A stretch of DNA of 64,000 nt from Linyphia triangularis. Lineage: Eukaryota > Arthropoda > Arachnida > Araneae > Linyphiidae. The notes below the pieces were generated by a model. The model was not told the DNA's origin, searched no databases, and saw only the letters and a program-made list of their open reading frames with translations. Shown here piece by piece: positions 12,401 through 24,400 of the stretch. The stretch is from contig OZ021727.1 of assembly GCA_963978545.1 (NCBI GenBank), forward strand, positions 14,139,243 through 14,203,242, read 5' to 3'. The position numbers and the translations under genes are program-made. Position 1 is the stretch's first letter. Each line of letters opens with the position of its first letter.

Positions 12401-15400
12401 CGTTTTTCTTTCACCACGTTGAAATGATGTTTAGGTTATATGAAGTGCCAGTCCAGTACCAGGGCAAAATAATTTTGCATGGCCTAAAGGGACGTGCATT
12501 GGAATTGAGTTCGATGTTGAGGGAGGAGGATTTCGATGATTATGTTCGAATAAAAGAAGTGATTTTGAAAAAGTTTCAAATCACACCTCTACAACATAGG
12601 TTAAATTTTGAGAATTGCCCCAAACGGATTGATGAGTCATACACACAATATGCCGGAAAAGTAAAATCCGCTTTGGAACTTTATTTAAAATCCCGAGAGG
12701 TCACTACTTTTGAGAAATTGAAAGAACTTTTAGTAGTAGATAAAATTAAAGACAGTTTACCGCAGAAGGTTAAATCTCATATTTATTTAAAGGAGGCAAA
12801 TGGGTGGCTGGAAATCTCGGAGTTATCACAAGAAATTGATAATTTCGTGATCGCTATGCCAGGGGACCAAACCTATCAGATTAATGGGGGTAAAATGCAT
12901 GTCCGGATGGGTAAACAAAAGTTTGAAACTCAGGAGGGGAAGTCAAGTGACAAGAATGGAGATAGTTCCAATGGGAGGGGGAAACATTTTACAGGGAATA
13001 GCAATTTTGAGAGGGCCGGTACCGAACAGCGCAATAAAGAAGCATTTAAGAAGTTAATTAAATGTTACTCATGTAATGAGGAAGGACACATGAAGCGATT
13101 TTGCCCTAAGCTTAAGAAAAATCCACAACAGAACACCGGAAGTGAAGAAGCCCTAGAGAGGAGTTTGAATAAGGTGTGTGTAGATTTTTCGGAGTCCACA
13201 TACAATGATTATTTTGAAGATATACCATTGGGGGACACGGAAAAAGACCTTCCCAGAATTGATTTGGCAATCGGAAACAAATCGTTTCGTGGGGTTATTG
13301 ACAGTGGAGCTGAAATCAGTGTCCTTAGACAATCGGTTGTCCCAGGAAAATATTTGGAATCTGGGGGGCGTTTAATTTTGCGACCAGCAATTGGGCCCCA
13401 AGTCGAAGCCAAATTGGTGTCAGTTCCACTTTGCCTGCTGTCTGAAGGGGATGAAATCCGACCTTACGTGAACGTGAATGTTGCGGTGGTAGATGGCTTA
13501 AATGAAATAGCATTAATTACTCCCCGGGTGTTTAAACTGCTAAAGGAGCAACGAAGTAAATATTTGGGTGAGGTAATTGAGCAGGTCTCCATTTTGGGAA
13601 TTGTTGCTGAACCTGACCAGGACATTCTGGAAGGGAGGGGGAACGAAGAAACGCATGGGGACACGTCCGTAAGGGGGGATACGACAAATAGCATTCCGGT
13701 AGACCAGGTGTCCAGTCAAGCAGAGCTAATGGAGGAAGGGGAAAAGTCAGAGGATGACCCACCATTATCTCAGACACAAAGATTTCGAAAGGAGCAGTCT
13801 AGGTGTGAGACGCTTAAACGACCTTTTGAGGAAGCCAGGAGACAGAAAAATGGGTATTGGTTGGATTCGGGGATTTTATACCATACGGGGAATGTAAATG
13901 GACAAAAATGCAGTCAATTAGTGGTACCCCTAACTAGGAGGCAGGAAATTTTAAAATTAGCGCACGAAACATTGACAGGTGGGCATTTGGCTTCCAAGAA
14001 AACTGGGGAACGCATTAAACTCTCTTTTTGGTGGGAGGGGTTAATGAAGGATGTCAGAAGATTGTGTGAATCGTGTCATGATTGTCAGCTCCGGAGAGGT
14101 AAAAAGGTTAGTGATAGGGCGCCAATTGAAGCGGTGGGTAGACCTGAGCTACCATTTCAGGTTGTAAATGCGGATTTATTTGGGCCTATTGAGCCAAAAT
14201 CATCGCGAGGGCATCAATATGTTTTATGCGTTATGGATCAACACAGTAGATGGCCGGAGGCAATACCGATTACCTCATTAACTGCAAAAGCCACCTGTGA
14301 TGCTTTTATTGAAATTTTCATGAGGACAGGAATACCAAGAGTGATTTGGATGGATAATGGGACGAATTTTGCAGCACAGCTTACGAGGGAATTTCTAACA
14401 AGGTTAGGAGTTTCTCCAAAATTCTCAACTCCAGGATTTCCACAAGCAAATGGACTCTGTGAGAGATTTATAGGTACTATGAAGGGGATGTTGCATCATT
14501 GCATTAGGACGCAAGGCAGAGGGTGGGACAAACAATTGCCATATCTATTATGGGCTTACAGGGAAGTTCCAAATACGACAACGGGGGTTCCGCCATTTGT
14601 TCTTGTTTATGGTCGGTTACCTATAGGGCCATTAGCAATTTTAAAATCCAGTTGGATAGATGATGCTGTTTTACCACAAGGGGTGGGAGAATCGGTAGGG
14701 CAATATTTACAGTCTCTCAGAGATAGATTAACAGATGCTGAAATGTTCGCTAGTCAGCAATCGGAGGTACAACAACAAAAATATGTACATTACCACAATC
14801 TGAGGTCTAGGGATCAAGAGTTTGGGATTGGGGATGAGGTAGTTGCATTGATACCCGATTCTACAAATAAGCTTTGCTCAAAATGGATGGGGCCAGGCGA
14901 AATAACCGAAATTAAATCACCACATTCATATTTAGTAAAATTACCTGACGAAAGTGTTCGTCATTTACACCAAAACAAGTTAAGGAAATATATTCAACCT
15001 GTTAACACTATTGGGATAATATATGAGACTGATGAGGACTTTGGGGAGGTACAGCATGTACCGATTGAGAAAAGGGCAGGGGTGGAAATTTGGCTCGATA
15101 AACTGGTCAAATCAGGTGACTGGGATCATTTGGGTGCAAGACAACAAGACCAACTCGCCAGAATAATTAAAGATCACCATGAAGTGTTTGATGGCGAGAT
15201 CAAATCTGCCAAGGTAGGCTCACATAAGATTAGGTTAAAACCGGATATTTTGAGGAAACAACCTTATCTCTACAAGGTCCCTGAGATACTAAAACCACAG
15301 GTAGAAAACCAGATAGCAGATCTACTAGAAAGGGGGTTAATAGAACCGTCAGTGGCTGAGATTACGTACCCTTTAGTGTGTGTAGCGAAAAAGGATGGGA

Positions 15401-18400
15401 CAATACGCCTTTGTGTTGACTATCGCGGTTTAAATTCTGAGAGTCAAGTGGTTCCATTTCCGATGCAGAACGCTGAGGAACTGCGCTATAAAGCAGGAGC
15501 GGCCTATTATTTGACAACCCTAGATATTTTAAAAGGTTATTGGGAAATTCCTATGGAAGAGGGAAGCAAAGATCTAACCAGTTTTAATTCTCCTAAGGGT
15601 CAGTATCAATGGAAAGTTATGCCGTTTGGTCTTTCTGGAGCCCCGGCTACTTTCCAAAGGGCAATGAATCAAGCTTTAAAGCCACATAGTGATTTTGCGG
15701 AAAGCTTTATTGATGATATAATAATTTATTCAGTAAATTGGAACGAGCACTTGAAACACATAAGGGCAGTGCTTCAGACTTTACAGATTCTAAATTTCAC
15801 AGCAAATCTTGACAAATGCTCATTCGCAAAACCGGAGGTCAAGTACTTGGGACACATAGTGGGGTCAGGAAAACACGGCCCGGATCCGGATAAAATTGCG
15901 GTTATCAAAAACTTAAGGGCACCTAAGACAAAGAAAGCATTGCGGTCAGCTTTGGGTCTGTATAATTACTACAGGGAGTACGTGCCAGGTTATGCGAGGA
16001 TTGCGAAACCATTGACTGATTTGACACGGAAATCTGTTCCGAATGATATTCCTTGGGGGGAAGAAGCAGATAGGGCGTTCAATGAACTGAAGGAAGCTTT
16101 ATGCACGGCAGTTTCATTATACACCCCAGACATATCGAGATCATTTGAAATTCATACTGATGCATCGCTAACAGGAATTGGGGCTTGTTTAATTCAGAGG
16201 GATTGCAACGGAAAGGCTAGGCCAATAACTTTTGCTAGTCAGAAATTGACGGATACTCAAACAAAATGGAGTACAATAGAACGCGAGGCTCTTGCTGTAA
16301 TTTGGGCGTTAAACAAATTTGAAGTATGGACATATGGAAAATCAATATTACTCCATACGGATCATAACCCGTTAAAGTTCTTAACTGAAGGAATTCCGAA
16401 AAATGCTCGATTACAGAGATGGGCATTGGCCCTGCAAAGATTTGACGTGCAGGTGGCCCACAAGCCAGGGGCTATTAATACGGACGCCGATGCGTTATCT
16501 CGGATAGAGTATTAATAGCACCAAGTTTATGTATATTGTGTATGTGTATTTGTGTATGTATTTTTAAGTATATTGCATATGTGTTAAAAATGAAATTTCA
16601 AGTAAATACATAATTGTGTAGATATTGTAATGAAAATGTTTTGTAAGCTCATGCATGAGAGCCCTCATGGGACACAAACATTTACACACACCTAGGCAGT
16701 ATCTGACCATCACATTGTTGGATGGGAAAGAGAGGGGCTTGACGGATGATTTGCGACTTGGGACTGTTTTGGAAATAGTTTTATTGCAAGTCTATAGTCG
16801 TGCAATGGAAACTGGAAGGGAGGTGTGAGGTTCTTGGGTTACGAACCTAGAATCCCCCCTCCCCCTCGAACGGTTATAATGGACGCTACCCATCACCCCT
16901 CAAGGATAAGTGGTTTTGACCACGGACATGGTCGTTCTGGGAGAGAGACGAACTGACCTTCTGGTGGACGAGAGACGTTGTAAGAGTGGTCGCACGCGAG
17001 ACGAGTTGATGTGGAAATAAATTATGTTATGTTTTCAAAATACGGATTATTAATCCAGCGTCTATTACTACACCTTAACACGAACCCAATCCCGAGAAGA
17101 GGGATTATCACAGTAGGTAGTTGTGGTGGTACTGAAATACACTTTATTCATATTCATAAATAAAAATGTATTTCTCTTGTACCAAAATACTAGTGCTAAT
17201 TAAGATTTTTTTTAAAAGTAGAAATCTAATATATCTTTCAAATAAAAAAAAACAATCCATTTGTAAAAATTGGTATTTGAATCTAAACATTAAAAATTAA
17301 GATGTTTTCTGTTTAAATACACAAACCTATTTGCTATTAACTATTTTAACATTAGTAATCTATGAACTGTCGTAACTTGTAATTGAAGTTAAATTTTTTC
17401 TTTTTAAATACTTATTGCATGCTTTGGAAAATCTTTTGAAATCCTACATTATTTAAATAAATTTCCTTTTTTTTCAAATGGGGAGAGTATTAAAAATAGA
17501 AGATAACTATAGAATATTACAATCTCGCTTAATACCACATTTTGTCGTTTCTTTGGTTCTAGCTATGAAATTATGAAGTGTGAGATTTGTTATTTATGCA
17601 AACCTGCTTTATTATTGGTGCATTGAAACCTTAAATTTATTTTAAGATTTTTAATTATTTTTTTAAAAACTATTTCAACAGTGCGGTCTAGTCCTAGAAG
17701 TTCTCCATACCAAAGTGAGACACCAATTTTAAGAAGACGAGCCAGCAGCATTTCAGGTAGTCAGCAGGCTTTCAGATGGGTTCTTTCTTCTGACAGTGAG
17801 CAAAATGCATCTGTCAGAAATGAATTTTCTTATGAACAGGTAAAGATCTAAACCTAACTTAAAAATAAAGTAGTAGTTGGCAATAAATTATTCATTTAGA
17901 AATGCAGTTTGTGTAAATTGACTTTCAATAGGAACGATTTGAAAACTAATATTGTTCCTAATATTTCCATTCTGCATTTGAAACTGATTGTAACAAATCC
18001 TATTGAAATGTTTTTTTTTGCTAACAAATTTGATTTTTAAGCTCATATATCAGGCGGCGGATCTAAAGTTGAACTGCAAAGATGATTGGAAGTGCTTAAA
18101 ATATATCCAGAAAAGTGTTTACTTAACAAGTGTATAGATAGTTCATATCTCTGCTCCAAGTTTCGATATCAAATTAGAACTTGAATATTTTGTGACTAAT
18201 TTCATTTTTAAGCTCATTTATCAGGTGGTGGATCTAAAGTGGAACTGAAAGATGATTGAAAGTGCTTAAAATTTATCCAGAAAAGTGTTTGCTTAACAAG
18301 TGTATAGAAAGTTCATATCTCGGCTCCAAGTTTCGATATCAAATTTGAACTTGAATATTTTGTGACTAATTTCGTCATCAAAGTTCTTGCTACTTTGATA

Positions 18401-21400
18401 AAATTTTGTTGGTGAATATTGCCTCCGGTTTGGTAAAGTTTTTGTTTCTAAATATTGCCTACTTGATGGTACTTTTGTTTCCAAATTTATTTCCAAAATA
18501 GCTAAGCTATGTTAATGTTGCCTACTTACATAACAGGTTAGAATCTCAGCTCACAATTAGCAATTTCATTAACCAATTAATTGCATCAAATTTACACTGT
18601 TGAGGTGTTTGTAGGAGCCGATTCTAATGACAGTGACCATTTCAGCCTATGTTAAAAATGTAGCAGTTAGTTTTTTTTAAATCGGATTTAAGAAGTTGTA
18701 TTTTTCTTATGCTAACTTTATTAAAAATTGTTTCTTTCATTGCATGTCTGCTATGTTATTTTATTGAGATTCTCCTTAACTTATTTTCAGACCCCAAGTA
18801 TATCACTCTGTTACTCCATTCTCAAGCTGCACAGTGATGATCGGAAATGTGCTCAATTTATGATGAATCTTTGTGATCGACTTTTGGGGAAGATAAAAAT
18901 GCGCCGTTCTGGAAAAATACCTCTAGAGATTGATTACAGCTTGATCATTAGGTTGGTCACAATACATCAATCTTCTCTTTCTCAATTAGAATTAAGACAT
19001 TTAATAGATGCTCTGCATACTATCCATCAATTCTTGTATAATTTGTTGTATAATTATCTCTGTATGATACTGTCAAGTTGATTTTATTTTGTTGCTTTGA
19101 TTGTTTATGATCCTACAAAACTACATTTTGATTTTAAAAATGATTTTCGCACTTTATAAGAATGCAGTGCAAAAATTATTTTGAAAATTGGATGGTGAGC
19201 TATGAAAATCAATTAAAGTGTCTTGGTGTTTATTATTTTTCATATTATATAAAATTATTTTTTAATTTATTGTTGAGCCACTATACATGTTTGCCACAAA
19301 GACTCAAAGTTTATTTTCTTACTGTTATAGTTACACACATAAAGCATTCCTATTTCTATTACTCTTTGAAGTGGTTTTTAAAATTTGGGATCAAAATTTT
19401 CTAAGTAAAATTTGTTTACTTTAATTTGACCATATTTTACGTAGAGCTTAAATTAAACTAATGATTTATGTATATATATTTTTTTTATTTCTTTGTTTCA
19501 AAATTTGCACTGCATTGATAATAGATTATCTTTACACCAAATTGCATGTTTTTTTCTTCTCGTTAAAACTATGCTTATTTATATTTCTTATCACAATAAT
19601 GCTTATGTAAAATGCTTACTTTCTCTATTTCTGTGATTTTTACACTAGTATGATGAAATCTTTGTTAATGAATGCGAAAGTGAAATGCCATCAAGTTCAA
19701 GATAGCGAAGGTGAAGCATTAGCTGAAGTATACTTTCAACATCTAGACATTATAAAAGTGCTTGTGACTGCCAATTGTAGACATTTGATACCCAGAGAAA
19801 CTGTTACAAATAAAGATACCATAAGGTGAGTTAATGTTTTTTGCACAAGAATAAGAAATGTTGATTTTTAAAAATCGGAGTATTTGAATTGTATATCTGT
19901 AAAGTGGAACTATTGCTTGTATTCCTGTAAATTTATTTGGAAGATTTGCTTGATTTTTTTTCTGAAATTTATTTTATTTTAATATATACTGAAAGTAATT
20001 GTTGTGTATGTAATAAGGTTAACAATTATACACTACTTAGAAAATTATACCTTTTTCATAATTATACGTTTCAGAAAAGCTACGAATTCAAAACCATGTT
20101 TTGTGAATAACAGAGTGGCCACAGAACCGAGAAAACCTGGAAATCAGGGAAATGTCAGGGAGCTTTCTGATTTTGGAAAAAATTGGGGAAATGTCAGGAA
20201 ACTTTTTAAAATTTCATGAAAATCAGGGAAATTTTTTATTGTTTAAGGCACGTTCATCCATATTTTGGCACTATTTACATGGAGATTTATAGTGGTAAGC
20301 TATTAGAAGTTTATTGTTGCGGAATAATTTAAACTTTTCATTACCAGCAAAACTATTTTTTAAATAATTGCAAATTATCTCTTTAGAATACATGTTCTAT
20401 TTGATCAGGGTGTCTAGACATCTGGAAAACTAAGAAAATCAGGGAAATTTGAAAAAAGTGTGCCCTAAAATCAGGGAATTTTTTAGAAATCTGTCAGGGA
20501 AATCAGGGAACTTTTTTTCCTGAATTTTGTGGCCACCCTGAATAAGAACTTTTAAATTGAAAATATAAGTAATAATAATTTAATATAGATAATTTTTGTA
20601 AAAAGTTTTGAAGTATTTCTTCTTGTTTATAATATGAAGGATAATATTTGTTTCCATTAGTAGTAGCTGTCCCTTTTAAACAATAAATCTTTTTAACTTT
20701 CCCTAATTAAGTAACTCTTTAGTTTTTACTTTTCATTTGCACTTGGCATTCTTTCTACATAGTCATTGAATACCATTTTCAGTTAAGTATTTAATATTAT
20801 TTCATGAATTACAATAGTACTCAGTTATTTAAATATTAGGATTTATAAAATTGTGTGGTCTTTTCGGGTCTATCCCAATCTTTATAAAATCCCCACATTT
20901 TTAAATTCAATGTAAAAACTATATTACCCAACTACAAATATTTTATTAATTTATATAAGTTCCAATAATTTTTAATGAGTTCTTTAGCACTTCATAATAT
21001 ACCAAACAAATTCACTAACATCGATATATAATTAAATTTTTCCAATGAGCAATATATAATCATACTGAATGAATATGCCATTATATAACATCTACAAGTT
21101 CCTAAGACATTAAAATGGAAAATGCTACAGATTATGTATAATCTAATCATTAAAAAAATATACTAAAATTTTCTCTTTACGTATCCTCTACGACTACTCT
21201 TCCAAAAAAGGTAAATGCCAAATCTGTACCTCAAAAGAAGCACATACGCCTGCTCTAACCTGTTAGAGGAATTGAGTAATGTTCTCTGTATCGGTTTTCT
21301 GCAAACTTTATCAATAGCTATGACCGAAAGTTGTGCTTTTCTGAGCTGATTTGGTAGGAGTTCTCTGGGTTCTCTCCCAATTTAAAATAAAACTTAAAAG

Positions 21401-24400
21401 TAGGATACCCGGTATGGTGGGCATCCCACTTTGAGTATTGAACTGTTAAATATCAGGGTTTGATTATTGCCTGGTATACACGGAGCATGCAAACATTCTA
21501 ATCGGGCATGTACTATATAATATGTTACTGCTTGCATGGTCGGGTATGCAAAATTTTTCATTTATTATTCATACGCTAACGCTGCACTGTACTGGAAAAT
21601 GCTTTCTATTTGGTATTGAAAGTTGAATAATAGACTGGTTCAACTGGAATGGCCAACTTTCAAGTTAAAGCATAAACATTCTCATTTACTGTGTATGCAT
21701 ACTAGGGTGCGTCTTATTTTTGAGGGAGTTAATTTTTTACGGGACACCCTTTCATTGTGTTCCATTTGATGAGAAAAAAAATTCACAATTTTTTTTATTG
21801 AAATCAAATGGTATTTAGAGGTTGCTACCATCTCTGCAAAATCTGACAAATTAAGCATTACGCAAGCATTGCAATTAATGTGTTTCATGTATTTATTAGA
21901 ATATTTAGTTGCTCAGCCAGTAATTATTGAATCAATACATACATTATGCTTCAAGTAGCTTATATGGGTTTTAGTCCAAGTAATTCATATAAATTTTTAC
22001 TGAAGAACTAAAATTTGAAAAAGTACTAAAGTTGATATTTTGAAAATATTTCTTTAATTGATGGGCTATAAGAATCATTACTTAAAATTTTTTTCTTCTC
22101 TTTATTTATAATTTTCAACCTTGATTTTGTAATTAAAAAAGCTACACCATACTCTGTAAAACTGCATTAATCGTAATGTTTCTTCAGTGTAAACACAACC
22201 ATTTCATTGTTTATGTTCACTTTCTTCTGATGCAACTGCATGTGGTTTTTCTTTGCTTACTAATGATTTTAATCAGCTGCTTTTCATTGAAACTGGTGTC
22301 ATACTGATGTATTTTAATCTTTCTTACTATTTGTGAGATTAATTTAAATTATCTACAAGTTTTCTAAATCATCAATTTCATCATTGCAACACTTCATTGT
22401 CTTCAATGATAAAACCTACTACAAGAAAGCAAACCATGATATAGTTCTTAGGCCAAATATCCTTTTCACTGAATCATATAAAACTTCCATTAAAAAAAAA
22501 AAAAACTATGTTTCTATTTTTTTCATTTGAAGGAGATTTTGAAGCAAAACTTTAAAAATGCTTGTCGTTCAACAGCTATACATGTCATACTTAAATACCA
22601 ACGAAATTAAAATAACATGTAGTGGATGGAAAAATTGTTTTGCGTTTGGCTAAACTTGGAAGAAGTTAAGTAGTTAGTGTGTACAGATACATCAGGGTTC
22701 ATACTCTTTGGACCAAAAAAAAAATAAAATAAAAAAAATAATAATAATACTAATTCCATGACCACAAGTTCTTTTGAAAACAAAAATTAGCGACCTCTCA
22801 GTTTTGTTTCATTACTAGCATTTCATAAAAAAATATATGTACACAGAGTACATTGTACACACTGTTCATGTTTGTAATAAGTTTATTAATAATTATATGT
22901 AATCAAAAAGCTGACAATGGAGATTTTTCTTTTTCTCACATTTTTATACTGCAAAGTGAAAAAACTTGATTTTTTCCATGATAGGGGCAATTTCAATTCT
23001 AAGTAGCAACTCCTAAATTTTATTTAAATTACCCAAATATTTACACGTGCTTTCTCACCAGAAGGAATCATTTGAAAGGGTGTCCCGTAAAAAATTTCAA
23101 AAATAATTTTTTAGTGGAATATAAGACGCACCTTAATGCATACCTTCTTCAAACACAATCAAAAGACAAGACCAACATCTTTTTGTTGGTCGAAATCATG
23201 TTTTGCTTTTCTCCTTCTACCTCTGCATGTGAAAGAGGTTTTAGCTGCATGAATCGTATAAAATGTTATCTTAGTTCCCACCTTTTGACTCGAATCATAA
23301 ATGATTTGATGCAGATAACTTCTTATTAATTGCCCTGACTTTTGTGATCATAATAGATTTCTAGCCATTGAAAATTGGAAATCATCTGAAAAAGACACTA
23401 GGTATATTATAGGGCTCTTTCTTTCACTTGCGTGTGTGTGTCATGATAAATGTGGGGTAATCTTACAAATTGTAAGTTAGGTTTAACTTTTGTCGATACT
23501 CTACATTTAGAAATATTCTGATATAATCGATGTATTTATTTTATATTTTTAATGTATTTACTTTAGTAGTGGTAACTGATTGTCAGTTAAAATATTAAAT
23601 TATATGCTATGTAGACTTATGTAATGATATTTAATTTCGTGAGCTTTTCAGCAGAAAATGTTGGGCATGTTAAATTTTTACTTAGGCATTTAGTTTTTTC
23701 GACAACATGCCTGACTGGGCATGTCAAAATTTTCAGATTTATCTAACCCTGTTATATATAGTTCAGATGTATGTTGCTTTGTTGGATTATAGTCCTTGTG
23801 CTCTGTGGAAACTCCAATACAAACAACCAATTAAAGCTGATGTTGATCTACAATTGTTTTTAGGAAATTGCGTGATAAACTTTTAGAAGAAGAGAGAATG
23901 CAGTTGGCTTTAGTGGTCTCTACAAAGTTTAATCTAGATAAAGTAGGAGTGTGGTCCTGCTGGGGCTTGTTTTGTTTGAAGGCAGGAGATTGGCCAACTG
24001 CCAGGTTAAAATTTCAGCAATGCATGAAGGTTTGTTTTATTCATCTTCCAAACTATTTTAAGTTTAACTAAATTGTATGAACTGCCTTTTATTAAGTTTT
24101 GAATTGAAGTGTATTGTTGATGTCCTTTTAAGTATTCCTGTTTAAATTTTTAGTGTCTATTTCACTGCGCTTTTGGATAAAAGACATTTTTGGGAAAGTG
24201 TGGAGGCAACCCCACAAAAATAGTTCACAGTTCCTTTTCTTTTGACTTATGTGAAAATAACGAAATCCTTTGTATTTGTCTGCTATCAAAATATAGTGTA
24301 ACTGTTTAAAATAGAAAATAATGAGTAACTTTTTAAATAATTTTGATTCCCTTAATAGATATCATCCACAATACACTTTAAATAATTTTGATTCCCTTAA

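Larger units (their letters stand above)
11138..17112 (+). mobile_element. Intact LTR retrotransposon, Ty3-like with copia-like pol order (Gmr1-like)
   Basis: Two 289-bp LTRs (11138-11426 and 16824-17112) begin TGTGAGG and end TATCACA, and look identical by eye. A primer-binding site follows the 5' LTR by one base, and a purine tract abuts the 3' LTR. One uninterrupted ORF (12067-16515) encodes Gag and Pol. The domain order is Gag, zinc knuckle, protease, integrase, RT, RNase H. Typical Ty3/gypsy elements have integrase last. There is no env-like ORF in 16516-16823. The element sits in sense orientation in the intron between ZFYVE26 exons 6 and 7. The flanks (ACTACAC on the left, GTAGGTAG on the right) show no target duplication. 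Confidence 0.95.

Noticed and set aside
16516..16823. A possible env gene after pol
   Set aside because: The 308 bp before the 3' LTR has no ORF of useful length.
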